Part shown: one piece after another, positions 7,953 to 16,199 of the stretch
Layout of the letters: every line of letters begins with the position of its first letter
Position numbering within the stretch: the first letter of the stretch is position 1
Source of the DNA: Streptomyces triculaminicus
Lineage (GTDB): Bacteria; Actinomycetota; Actinomycetes; Streptomycetales; Streptomycetaceae
Reading direction: 5' to 3'
Length of the DNA: 64,000 nucleotides
Assembly: GCF_017349075.1 (NCBI RefSeq)
Contig: NZ_JAFMOF010000001.1
Span: 1,302,001-1,366,000, forward strand
Translations under genes and position numbers: made by a program
The notes under the pieces: generated by a model
The model's input: the letters and a program-made list of their open reading frames with translations, nothing else
Databases searched by the model: none
What the model was told of the DNA's origin: nothing

Positions 7953-10286
7953 TCAACGTTCCACTTTCTCACCTGAGCCGGACGGGTCACCGTTTCGCGC
8001 TCCGGTTCCCGCCTCGGGATCACCCGGCTGCTCGGGCTCGCCGTCGCCGGATCCGCCGTCGTCGCCCGAGTCTCCCCCGTTTTCGCCGCCCGGCTCGCCA
8101 CCTGCGGCTTTACGGGCCGCGGCCCGCTTGCGCTGGAGGTAGATACGAAGCCCCGCGAGGACCAGGAGGAGGACGCCACCGGCGATGACCAGCAGCACCA
8201 TAGGGGTGATGGACGTGACATGCACAGTGAAGGTGATCGGCTCGCCGTACGGCTGGCCGTCGTCGGCGTAGAGCCGGGCCTTCACCTGGACCGGACCGTT
8301 GGCGTTGGCCCGTGTCTCGAACTTCACCGACTGGCTGCGGCCGCCCTCGACGTGGATCTGCTGCGACTCGTCGTCGATCTTGAGACGGTTCGGCTGGCTG
8401 GAGGTGAGGACGAGCCTGAGCCCCCGCACGCCCTGGAGCAGGCCGTTCTGCACGGTCACCGGGATCGTCGCGCTGCGTCCGGAGAGCGTCGCGTCGGACT
8501 TCTTGATCAGGTGCACCTGGCGCGTGAGCTGGTCCAGGTAGGACTGGACGGCGTCGCGGAACTCCGCGGCGCCCCGGGGGTTGCCGCGCCAGGAGGTGGA
8601 CATCGCCCGCATGATCGCGCTGCCGAAGGGGGTGACCACCCGGTCCTGGGAGGTGAGGATCACCTTGAAGCTGTCCAGGGTGTTCTGCGTCCGCTGGATC
8701 GCCTCGAAGGCCTCGGTCGACAGCTCCTGGTCGCGCAGCGTCTCCGGGTAGCTGCCGGAGCCGGGAACCTGCTGGTTCGCGGCGGGGTCGGGCTTGGCCC
8801 TGGCCGCGTCCCCGAGGTCCAGGGGCTGGGTCCAGCGGCCGTCGGACAGGCCCTTGAGCGCGGTGGCCATGGCCTGTGCCTGGCTGGTGGTGGGCATGCG
8901 CTGGGGGGCCACGACGATGCTGCGCTCGTTCTCCGGGGCCTGCTTGTTCACCATGAGGCTCTGGGCGAGGAACCGCTGCACCGCGAGCGCGGAGTCGTCG
9001 GCCTTGATCATCTCGCCCTCGAAGGCGGTGGACAGCCGCGCGTCGGCGACGATCGCCGTGTTGCCCCCGCCGATCTGCCGGGCCGCGGTGGGCGCGTAGG
9101 GAGAGCCGCCGCCCTCGCGGAGACTGTCGCTGCGGGCGATCACGTTGTGGGCGCCGGCGGACGTGGCCACGTCCACGATCGAGGAGTCGACCGCGCCGTC
9201 GACGGGCCAGGCGAAGTCCGTACGGGGCTTCACGCCGAGGATCGTGTCCACGGTGGTCGAGGCGAGCTCGGTGGCGGACTGCAGGTGGCTCAGGGAGCCC
9301 GAGACGTCCTTGCCGTGGTGGGCGAGCGAGGCCAGGTCGGGATCACCGAACGGCAGCGCCACGACCTGGTGGTCCTTGACCGCGTCCTGCAGCTGGAAGA
9401 GCCACTGCTTGGCGACCGCCTGGCCCTTCCCGGGGACGTTCTGGCCGCTGGGGCCGCTCACCCGGTAGCTCTTGGTCATGGCCTCGACCGTCGCGAGCAG
9501 GTCGGGGTCGATCACCCAGGTGATCGGCAGGCCCTTGCCCAGCGCCACCAGCTGCTGGAGCCGGCCGCCGGGGGCCAGCTCGGCCGCCAGGTCGTCGTTG
9601 GGGAAGATCGGCGTCTGCTGCTGGTCGGACTCCGTGCGGGCGGTGAGATGTGTCCCGGAGATCAGCGGCCACATCATCGTCAGCTGGGTCTTCTTGCCGT
9701 CGGTCCCGGACGGCTGCCAGGGCAGCAGCGTCCGCCGGATGCCGAGCACGCGCTCGTACGACTGGCCGTCGGCCTGGCCCGAGAGGGTGACGCCGAGCTG
9801 GTAGACGCCGTCCTTGCCGAGGTTCAGGTCCTTGACCGGGACGGTCAGGGTGTAGTCACGGCTGACGCCCGGGGCCAGCGGCTGGAGCTTCTGCGCGTGG
9901 TTGCCGCCGACCTCGGAGCCGTCGGTGCCCTGGGAGAAGCCGCTGCGGTCGCCGATGTCGTCGATGTCGCTGCGCGTGTTGATCTGCTGGCCCACCCGCA
10001 GGTCCACATGGGCGCCGGTGACCGTCGACTTGCCGTTGTTGGTGACCGTGCCCGAGATCGTGAGCGTGTCGTCCTGCTTGGGAGCGACCGGTGCCAGCGA
10101 GTCCACCGTGACCGACACACGTGATCCGGCCGGCTCCGCGTGCGCGGCGGGCGCCGTCGGCAGCTCCACCAGGCCCAGGAACACCAGCACCCCCGCGAGC
10201 AACATCGCGACGTGCCGGAACCACCGGCAGGCAGGAGCGGGCGCTGTCCCCTGGAAGGCCCCCTGGACCTCTGCCGCCTCGGCCAC
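7953..10286 (-). CDS. Large secreted, membrane-anchored protein (DUF6049-like)
   Basis: 777 residues; GTG start with AGGGA upstream. A signal peptide (HVAMLLAGVLVFLGLVELP, ending near AHA) is followed by about 650 extracellular residues with beta-sandwich-like stretches, then a C-terminal membrane helix (MVLLVIAGGVLLLVLAG) and a basic, Gly/Asp-rich cytoplasmic tail. It is the first gene of the minus-strand block that includes murJ, sigM and trxBA; mycobacteria have an equivalent secreted protein at this place (next to mviN). No catalytic motif was recognised. A role in envelope assembly is inferred from position only. Confidence 0.75.
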   Translation of the reverse strand: MAEAAEVQGAFQGTAPAPACRWFRHVAMLLAGVLVFLGLVELPTAPAAHAEPAGSRVSVTVDSLAPVAPKQDDTLTISGTVTNNGKSTVTGAHVDLRVGQQINTRSDIDDIGDRSGFSQGTDGSEVGGNHAQKLQPLAPGVSRDYTLTVPVKDLNLGKDGVYQLGVTLSGQADGQSYERVLGIRRTLLPWQPSGTDGKKTQLTMMWPLISGTHLTARTESDQQQTPIFPNDDLAAELAPGGRLQQLVALGKGLPITWVIDPDLLATVEAMTKSYRVSGPSGQNVPGKGQAVAKQWLFQLQDAVKDHQVVALPFGDPDLASLAHHGKDVSGSLSHLQSATELASTTVDTILGVKPRTDFAWPVDGAVDSSIVDVATSAGAHNVIARSDSLREGGGSPYAPTAARQIGGGNTAIVADARLSTAFEGEMIKADDSALAVQRFLAQSLMVNKQAPENERSIVVAPQRMPTTSQAQAMATALKGLSDGRWTQPLDLGDAARAKPDPAANQQVPGSGSYPETLRDQELSTEAFEAIQRTQNTLDSFKVILTSQDRVVTPFGSAIMRAMSTSWRGNPRGAAEFRDAVQSYLDQLTRQVHLIKKSDATLSGRSATIPVTVQNGLLQGVRGLRLVLTSSQPNRLKIDDESQQIHVEGGRSQSVKFETRANANGPVQVKARLYADDGQPYGEPITFTVHVTSITPMVLLVIAGGVLLLVLAGLRIYLQRKRAAARKAAGGEPGGENGGDSGDDGGSGDGEPEQPGDPEAGTGARNGDPSGSGEKVER

Positions 10287-10496
10287 GCGCTCGCCCGTCC
10301 CTCGTCGTCGTCAGTGGTCGTCGGATGGTGCGTCCGTGAATGGTAACGAGGCCCGCTGCGACGAAGTGCTGCGGACCGCGCTACAAGATCGCCCCCAGGG
10401 GCCGTTGTCCGGGCTGCGCCTGCTTTGCGCAGGCCGCCGAGGGGCGCCTCATAACGAGGAGGCCGTCACGCGCGCGGACACGTACCCTCTTCTGTT

Positions 10497-11957
10497 GTGC
10501 CGAACGCCAACAATGACAGCCATACCCCGCCGTCGACGAACGAGCTCAGCCAGGCGCAGCGCCGTGCCGTGAGCGAGCTTCTGCGGGTGTCTCCCGTAGC
10601 CGACGACCTCGCCCGCCGATTCCAGGCGGCCGGATTCACGCTCGCCCTGGTCGGCGGCTCGGTACGGGATGCGCTGCTCGGCCGTCTCGGCAACGACCTG
10701 GACTTCACCACGGACGCCCGCCCGGAGGACGTGCTGAAGATCGTCCGTCCGTGGGCGGACGCGGTCTGGGAGGTCGGCATCGCCTTCGGCACGGTCGGCT
10801 GCCGTAAATCGGACTTTGAGATTGAAGTCACGACATACCGGTCGGAAGCGTACGACCGGACCTCGCGGAAGCCTGAGGTCTCCTACGGCGACTCCATCGA
10901 GGAGGACCTGGTCCGCCGTGACTTCACCGTCAACGCGATGGCCGTCGCGCTGCCGGAGAAGGAGTTCATCGACCCGCACAACGGCCTCGAGGACCTGGCC
11001 GCGCGCGTGCTGCGCACGCCCGGTACCCCCGAGGAGTCCTTCTCGGACGACCCGCTGCGCATGATGCGTGCCGCGCGCTTCGCCGCGCAGCTGGACTTCA
11101 CGGTCGCCCCCGAGGTCATCACCGCGATGACCGAGATGTCCGACCGCCTCGAGATCGTCTCGGCCGAGCGGGTCCGGGACGAGCTGAACAAGCTGATCCT
11201 CTCCAGCCACCCCCGCGAGGGCCTCAAGCTCCTCGTCGACACCGGCCTCGCCCGCCTGGTCATGCCGGAGCTGCCCGCCCTGCGCCTGGAGCGGGACGAG
11301 CACCACCGGCACAAGGACGTGTACGAGCACACCCTGACCGTCCTCGAGCAGGCCATGGACCTGGAGGAGAACGGCCCGGACCTGGTGCTGCGGCTCGCGG
11401 CCCTGCTGCACGACATCGGCAAGCCGAGGACGCGACGCTTCGAGAAGGACGGCCGCGTCTCCTTCCACCACCACGAGGTGGTGGGCGCCAAGATGACCAA
11501 GGCGCGGATGACCAAGCTCAAGTACTCCAACGACCTGGTCAAGGACGTCTCGAAGCTGGTCGAGCTGCACCTGCGCTTCCACGGCTACGGCACCGGCGAG
11601 TGGACCGACTCGGCCGTGCGCCGCTATGTGCGCGACTCCGGCCCGCTGCTGGACCGGCTGCACAAGCTCACCCGCTCCGACTGCACGACGCGCAACAAGC
11701 GCAAGGCCAACGCGCTCTCCCGCGCCTACGACGGGCTCGAGGAGCGCATCGCACGGCTGCAGGAGCAGGAGGAGCTGGACGCGATCCGGCCCGACCTGGA
11801 CGGCAACGAGATCATGGAGATCCTGGGCATCGGCCCGGGCCCGGAGATCGGCAAGGCCTACCGGCAGATGCTGGAGCTGCGCCTGGAGCACGGCCCGATG
11901 GAGCGGGAGGCCGCCGTCGCCGCGCTCAAGGAGTGGTGGGCGACCCAGCAGGGCTGA
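10497..11957 (+). CDS. cca: CCA tRNA nucleotidyltransferase
   Basis: 486 residues from GTG 10497. The class II nucleotidyltransferase core is clear: LVGGSVRDALLGR (about 50-62) followed by NDLDFTT carrying the metal-binding acidic pair. An HD domain (LLHDIGKPRT near 303, then HHHEVVGAK) lies in the C-terminal half. The enzyme adds or repairs the 3' CCA of tRNA. It diverges from the murJ block over 210 bp. TACCCT lies 8 bases before the start with no ribosome site, so the mRNA may be leaderless. It ends just before two parS sites. Confidence 0.94.
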   Translation: MPNANNDSHTPPSTNELSQAQRRAVSELLRVSPVADDLARRFQAAGFTLALVGGSVRDALLGRLGNDLDFTTDARPEDVLKIVRPWADAVWEVGIAFGTVGCRKSDFEIEVTTYRSEAYDRTSRKPEVSYGDSIEEDLVRRDFTVNAMAVALPEKEFIDPHNGLEDLAARVLRTPGTPEESFSDDPLRMMRAARFAAQLDFTVAPEVITAMTEMSDRLEIVSAERVRDELNKLILSSHPREGLKLLVDTGLARLVMPELPALRLERDEHHRHKDVYEHTLTVLEQAMDLEENGPDLVLRLAALLHDIGKPRTRRFEKDGRVSFHHHEVVGAKMTKARMTKLKYSNDLVKDVSKLVELHLRFHGYGTGEWTDSAVRRYVRDSGPLLDRLHKLTRSDCTTRNKRKANALSRAYDGLEERIARLQEQEELDAIRPDLDGNEIMEILGIGPGPEIGKAYRQMLELRLEHGPMEREAAVAALKEWWATQQG

Positions 11958-11968
11958 TCGTGCTTCCC

Positions 11969-11994
11969 GGTCATGTTTCACGTGAAACATGACC
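11969..11994. promoter_or_regulatory. parS: parS site in 26-bp palindrome
   Basis: The parS core GTTTCACGTGAAAC is at 11975-11988 and the perfect dyad extends to 11969-11994. It lies just after the cca stop and 45 bp (centre to centre) from the next parS. Confidence 0.92.
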
Positions 11995-12006
11995 CGCTGC
12001 GGACAT

Positions 12007-12046
12007 GACGAGGGCCGGTGTTTCACGTGAAACACCGGCCCTCGTC
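12007..12046. terminator. 40-bp perfect palindrome with parS core between convergent genes
   Basis: 12007-12026 is the exact reverse complement of 12027-12046. It separates cca (+, ends 11957) from the LppU-like gene (-, ends 12071), so it is placed to stop both transcripts. It is built like the 603-650 element, again with parS at the exact centre. Confidence 0.75.
12020..12033. promoter_or_regulatory. parS: parS site
   Basis: Perfect GTTTCACGTGAAAC forming the centre of the 12007-12046 palindrome. Confidence 0.92.
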
Positions 12047-12070
12047 GTATGCCGGGGAGGTTCGGCAGCG

Positions 12071-12598
12071 CTACTTGTTCTTCGCCAGGCAGAGCACGAA
12101 GGAGTCGCTGCGCTCCTTCCAGGTCACGGCCGCGACCGTGCCCTCGACGTTCTCGCACGCCGTGTAGGCGGAGGACGTGCCCTTGACCTTCTTCAGCACC
12201 TTGTGGGTGGCGTTGGAGGCCGAGCAGTCGCGCTGCTCGATGTTCGGCTTGTAGCTGGAGCCGGTGTTCTCCAGGCACTGGCCGACCGACAGCGTCTTGA
12301 CGTCGTCCTTGCCGAAGAGCCAGGCGGCCCCCGCCACGATCAGGCCGAGGATCGGCAGGACGATGTTCCGGAGGATCTTGATGACCGAGCGCTTCGGACG
12401 GGCCGGCGGCGGCACCGGCGCCCCCGGGAAGCCGCCGGGCTGGCCGTAGGGGGCGGCGGGCGCCTGGCCGTAGGGCGGCATCGGGGGCTGCTGGCCGTAC
12501 GGGCCGGGCTGCTGGCCGTACGGGGCCGGCGGCTGCTGGCCGTAGGGGTGGCCGCCCTGCGGGGCGTGCGGGTAGGGCTGGGGCGGCGGAGTGGTCAC
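12071..12598 (-). CDS. LppU-like membrane protein
   Basis: 175 residues from GTG 12598, chosen for the GAAGGA ribosome site; an ORF extension of 23 residues is unlikely. The first 85 residues are a disordered Pro/Tyr/Gly/Gln repeat (PYGQQP units). A single membrane helix follows (ILPILGLIVAGAAWLFG), then a small extracellular domain with four cysteines (CLEN, DCSAS, CENV, CLAK) that probably form two disulfides. This architecture resembles actinobacterial LppU family proteins. Function is unknown. It is monocistronic and ends at the parS palindrome. Confidence 0.7.
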   Translation of the reverse strand: MTTPPPQPYPHAPQGGHPYGQQPPAPYGQQPGPYGQQPPMPPYGQAPAAPYGQPGGFPGAPVPPPARPKRSVIKILRNIVLPILGLIVAGAAWLFGKDDVKTLSVGQCLENTGSSYKPNIEQRDCSASNATHKVLKKVKGTSSAYTACENVEGTVAAVTWKERSDSFVLCLAKNK

Positions 12599-12707
12599 GG
12601 GGAATCCTTCGGAAGGCGAGATCCGGTCGCTGAACGCAGCCCGTAAGTTATCCGGTGTCCATGACATTTCTGCAGCTCACAGCGATCCTGTGGCCTTGAT
12701 GTGACAC

Positions 12708-13976
12708 TTACCGGCGTCGGAAAGCGGCCATAGCGGCGGCAATCGCCGCATAGATCACGGCGATGGTGAGGATCAGTACGGACGACCTTCCGTCCGGCGG
12801 CAGCATCAGCGCGGCGACCGCCGCCGCACCGACGAAGGCGACGTTGAACGCGACGTCGTAGAGCGAGAAGATCCGGCCCCGGAAGGCGTCGTCGACCGAG
12901 GACTGGATCACCGTGTCGGTCGTGATCTTGGCGCTCTGGGTGATGATGCCCAGGATGAAGGCCGCGACGAGCATCGGGGCCGGGGCGAAGGGGAGACCGA
13001 GGGCGGGCTCGAGAACCGCCGCCGCCGCGGCGCAGAAGGTCATCCAGCCCAGGCGGCCCAGCCGGGAGACCGCCCAGGGCGTGATGAGGGCCGCGGTGAG
13101 GAATCCCGCGCCCGAGGCGGCGACGGCGTAGCCCAGCAGGGCCAGCCCTTCGGCTTCGTTGTCCGCCCAGGCGTAGCGACACAGCATCAGCAGCGTGACC
13201 GTCAGCGCGCCGTAGCAGAAGCGCATCAGCGTCATCGCGGCCAGCGCACCGGCGGCGAGGCGGCGTTCGGCCAGGTGGCGCAGTCCGGCGGCGAGGCCGC
13301 GGAGGGTGAGCGTCAAAGCGGTGCGCAGCCGTGTCCGGGACACCGCGGCGTCCGGTCCGAGGAGTCCGATGGGCATGCGCAGCGCGCACAGGCCGGCGCA
13401 CAGGTACAGCGCGGCCCCGAGCAGGACGACCCCGGCGTCGGTCGTGGCGCTGTCGGACCCGGCCAGGCGCACCGCGAAGGCGAGCCCGCCGCCCGCGGTG
13501 GCGGCGAGGGTGCCGGCGGTCGGGGAGAGGGAGTTGGCCATGACCAGGCGCTCGGGCGAGTCGACGACGCGGGGCAGGGCGGCCGAGAGCCCGGCGAGGA
13601 CGAAGCGGTTGACGGCGGTCACCGACAGCGCGGAGGCGTAGAAGAGCCAGTCGGGGACGTGGACGACGACGAGCAGCGCGGTCCCGGTGGCCAGGGCGGC
13701 CCGCATCAGGTTGCCGTACAGCAGCACCTGACGGCGGCTGAAGCGGTCGAGCAGGACGCCGGCGAAGGGGCCGAGGAGCGAGTAGGGCAGGAGCAGGACG
13801 GCCATGGCGGAGGCGATGGCGGCGGGGGAGGTCTGCTTCTCGGGGGAGAAGACGACGTGGGTGGCGAGGGCGACCTGGTAGACGCCGTCGGCGGCCTGGG
13901 AGAGCAGCCGGACTGCCAGCAGGTGGCGGAAATCGCGCAGATGCAGCAGGACGCGAAGATCACGCACAACAGGCAT
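12708..13976 (-). CDS. MFS transporter
   Basis: 422 residues from the ATG at 13976 (GAGG about 8 bases upstream); an in-frame extension of 8 residues is not supported by a ribosome site. About 12 membrane segments, with the MFS loop between segments 2 and 3 seen as GPFAGVLLDRFSRRQVLL. It belongs to the exporter-like part of the superfamily; substrate unknown. A terminator hairpin separates it from ino1 upstream, so it should have its own promoter in the 13,977-14,049 gap or read-through expression. Confidence 0.82.
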   Translation of the reverse strand: MPVVRDLRVLLHLRDFRHLLAVRLLSQAADGVYQVALATHVVFSPEKQTSPAAIASAMAVLLLPYSLLGPFAGVLLDRFSRRQVLLYGNLMRAALATGTALLVVVHVPDWLFYASALSVTAVNRFVLAGLSAALPRVVDSPERLVMANSLSPTAGTLAATAGGGLAFAVRLAGSDSATTDAGVVLLGAALYLCAGLCALRMPIGLLGPDAAVSRTRLRTALTLTLRGLAAGLRHLAERRLAAGALAAMTLMRFCYGALTVTLLMLCRYAWADNEAEGLALLGYAVAASGAGFLTAALITPWAVSRLGRLGWMTFCAAAAAVLEPALGLPFAPAPMLVAAFILGIITQSAKITTDTVIQSSVDDAFRGRIFSLYDVAFNVAFVGAAAVAALMLPPDGRSSVLILTIAVIYAAIAAAMAAFRRR

Positions 13977-13997
13977 GTTCCCCAGCCTCACACAACA

Positions 13998-14032
13998 CAC
14001 AGGCCCCTGGGTGTATTACCCAGGGGCCTGTG
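13998..14032 (-). terminator. Terminator after inositol-phosphate synthase gene
   Basis: A 15-bp perfect stem (13998-14012 with 14018-14032) and a 5-base loop lie 18 bp beyond the stop of the minus-strand inositol-phosphate synthase gene and upstream of the MFS start. Confidence 0.85.
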
Positions 14033-14049
14033 ATCAGGGAAGCCGGCGC

Positions 14050-15132
14050 TTAGCGCTCGACCTCGCCCTTGATGAACTTCTCGACGTTCTCGCGGGCCTC
14101 GTCGTCGAAGTACTGCACCGGCGGGGACTTCATGAAGTACGAGGAGGCGGAGAGGATCGGGCCGCCGATGCCGCGGTCCTTGGCGATCTTCGCGGCGCGC
14201 ACGGCGTCGATGATGACACCGGCGGAGTTCGGGGAGTCCCAGACCTCGAGCTTGTACTCCAGGTTCAGCGGGACGTCGCCGAAGGCACGGCCCTCGAGGC
14301 GGACGTACGCCCACTTGCGGTCGTCCAGCCAGGCCACGTAGTCCGACGGACCGATGTGGACGTTCTTCTCGCCCATGTCGCGGTCGGGGATCTGGGAGGT
14401 GACGGCCTGCGTCTTGGAGATCTTCTTGGACTCCAGGCGCTCGCGCTCGAGCATGTTCTTGAAGTCCATGTTGCCGCCGACGTTCAGCTGCATCGTGCGG
14501 TCCAGGACGACGCCCCGGTCCTCGAAGAGCTTGGCCATGACGCGGTGCGTGATGGTGGCGCCGACCTGCGACTTGATGTCGTCACCGACGATCGGGACGC
14601 CGGCCTCGGTGAACTTGTCCGCCCACTCCTTGGTGCCGGCGATGAACACCGGGAGGGCGTTGACGAAGGCGACCTTGGCGTCGATGGCGCACTGCGCGTA
14701 GTACTTGGCGGCGTCCTCGGAGCCCACCGGCAGGTAGCAGACCAGAACGTCGACCTGCTTGTCCTTGAGGACCTGGACGATGTCGACAGGGGCCTCGGGG
14801 GACTCCTCGATGGTCTGGCGGTAGTACAGGCCCAGGCCGTCGAGGGTGTGGCCGCGCTGGACCGTGACACCGGACTGCGGAACGTCGCAGATCTTGATGG
14901 TGTTGTTCTCGCTGGCACAGATGGCGTCCGCGAGGTCGAGGCCGACCTTCTTCGCGTCCACGTCGAAGGCGGCGACGAACTCGACGTCACGCACGTGGTA
15001 GTCGCCGAACTGCACGTGCATCAGACCCGGCACGCGGCCCTTCGGGTCGGCGTCCTTGTAGTACTCGACGCCCTGCACCAGCGAGGCGGCGCAGTTGCCC
15101 ACGCCGACGATCGCTACGCGAACCGAACCCAT
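14050..15132 (-). CDS. ino1: Inositol-3-phosphate synthase
   Basis: 360 residues from the ATG at 15132 with AGGGAG ribosome site; the open frame runs upstream but into the PadR stop. The NAD-binding motif [10 protein letters not shown] is near residue 8-17; [11 protein letters not shown] and the [11 protein letters not shown] segment are family signatures. It converts glucose 6-phosphate to inositol 3-phosphate, the first step to inositol lipids and mycothiol in actinomycetes. It lies 49 bp downstream of the padR-type gene on the same strand and is probably cotranscribed with and controlled by it. Confidence 0.95.
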   Translation of the reverse strand: MGSVRVAIVGVGNCAASLVQGVEYYKDADPKGRVPGLMHVQFGDYHVRDVEFVAAFDVDAKKVGLDLADAICASENNTIKICDVPQSGVTVQRGHTLDGLGLYYRQTIEESPEAPVDIVQVLKDKQVDVLVCYLPVGSEDAAKYYAQCAIDAKVAFVNALPVFIAGTKEWADKFTEAGVPIVGDDIKSQVGATITHRVMAKLFEDRGVVLDRTMQLNVGGNMDFKNMLERERLESKKISKTQAVTSQIPDRDMGEKNVHIGPSDYVAWLDDRKWAYVRLEGRAFGDVPLNLEYKLEVWDSPNSAGVIIDAVRAAKIAKDRGIGGPILSASSYFMKSPPVQYFDDEARENVEKFIKGEVER

Positions 15133-15181
15133 TCCGGTTGCTCCCTGTTTGTACTCGACGAAGCTCTGCGGAGTGCAGAGC

Positions 15182-15769
15182 TCACTGGTCCGGGCCGTTG
15201 CGCTTGTCACGCCCGGCCCGCTCGCTCTCGATCAGCTCGTTCAGCCAGCGGACCTCTCGCTCCACGGACTCCATGCCGTGTCGCTGAAGTTCGAGGGTGT
15301 AGTCGTCCAGCCGCTCCCGGGTGCGGGCGAGGGAGGCGCGCATCTTCTCCAGACGCTCCTCCAGACGGCTGCGGCGGCCTTCCAGCACCCGCATCCGTAC
15401 ATCCCGCGAGGTCTGTCCGAAGAACGCGAAGCGGGCGGCGAAGTGCTCGTCCTCCCACGCGTCCGGACCGGTGTGGGCGAGCAGCTCCTCGAAGTGCTCC
15501 TTGCCCTCTGCCGTGAGGCGGTAGACGATCTTCGCCCGCCGTCCGGCCAGCGACGCCGCACGGGCGTCCTCCGGAGCGCTCCCGGGCTCCTCGACCAGCC
15601 AGCCGCTCGCCACAAGGGACTTCAGGCAGGGGTAGAGGGTGCCGTAGCTGAACGCACGGAACACCCCGAGTGAGGTGTTCAGGCGCTTCCGCAGCTCGTA
15701 GCCGTGCATCGGGGACTCGCGGAGCAGGCCGAGGACGGCGAACTCGAGGATGCCGGAGCGTCTGCTCAT
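15182..15769 (-). CDS. PadR family transcriptional regulator
   Basis: 195 residues; ATG with a full AAGGAGG ribosome site. The N-terminal winged helix is clear ([22 protein letters not shown], then [18 protein letters not shown]), followed by the helical C-terminal dimerisation half typical of long PadR proteins (coiled region [23 protein letters not shown]). It sits directly ahead of the inositol-phosphate synthase gene. A perfect inverted repeat with PadR-like ATGT/ACAT ends lies 111-131 bp upstream, suggesting autoregulation. Confidence 0.92.
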   Translation of the reverse strand: MSRRSGILEFAVLGLLRESPMHGYELRKRLNTSLGVFRAFSYGTLYPCLKSLVASGWLVEEPGSAPEDARAASLAGRRAKIVYRLTAEGKEHFEELLAHTGPDAWEDEHFAARFAFFGQTSRDVRMRVLEGRRSRLEERLEKMRASLARTRERLDDYTLELQRHGMESVEREVRWLNELIESERAGRDKRNGPDQ

Positions 15770-15879
15770 GTTTCGCCTCCTTGTCCCCCACAGCCTAGTC
15801 CTTGTGATCCCTAATCCTTATTGGTCCCTTATGCCGACTTGATGTGCCGACCGGGTGTTCCGAGCTGATGTGCCGAGCT

Positions 15880-15900
15880 GATGTATCGACTCGATACATC
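15880..15900. promoter_or_regulatory. Candidate PadR operator
   Basis: Perfect dyad: gatgtatcga (15880-15889), one central C, tcgatacatc (15891-15900). PadR proteins commonly bind ATGT...ACAT dyads; this one lies in the padR upstream region. Partial copies (gatgtgccga at 15841, ctgatgtgccga at 15865) precede it. Confidence 0.65.
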
Positions 15901-16042
15901 CAGACGATAGAACGAGCGTCCTGCGGCGACAAGAGGGGGCACGGTGAACGAGGTCACATCACCGATTCGTGGGACACAACAGGCCTGATTTGGAGTGAAC
16001 ATCCCCAGTGGGCTGGATTTGGCCGTGCGTAGTCTGTGCGCC

Positions 16043-16174
16043 ATGCAGACCAACGGGAACCGGGTGACGTCGCCAGACGTCCTCGTCCCGTATGCAGTGC
16101 GGCCCGTCGTTTTGGGGGACAGCCGGATCGCACATCGGGGGGAATGCAAGCCACCTGCCGCTGTCAGGCGATAG
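16043..16174 (+). CDS. Possible small leaderless ORF before the PBP gene
   Basis: A 43-codon frame starts at ATG 16043, 7 bases after a TAGTCT -10-like hexamer (16030-16035) and with no ribosome site, the pattern of a leaderless transcript. Its stop lies 25 bases before the PBP start, inside a small hairpin (caggcg-ATAG-cgcctg, 16165-16180). No domain is recognisable. It may be a leader peptide or simply the transcribed leader of the PBP gene. Confidence 0.35.
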   Translation: MQTNGNRVTSPDVLVPYAVRPVVLGDSRIAHRGECKPPAAVRR

Positions 16175-16199
16175 CGCCTGCCCGAGGAGTAATCGTTCG

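Noticed and set aside
10449..12278. A 609-codon minus-strand ORF over cca that contains MFHVKH repeats
   Set aside because: The repeats are translations of the two parS sites; the rest is the antisense of cca.
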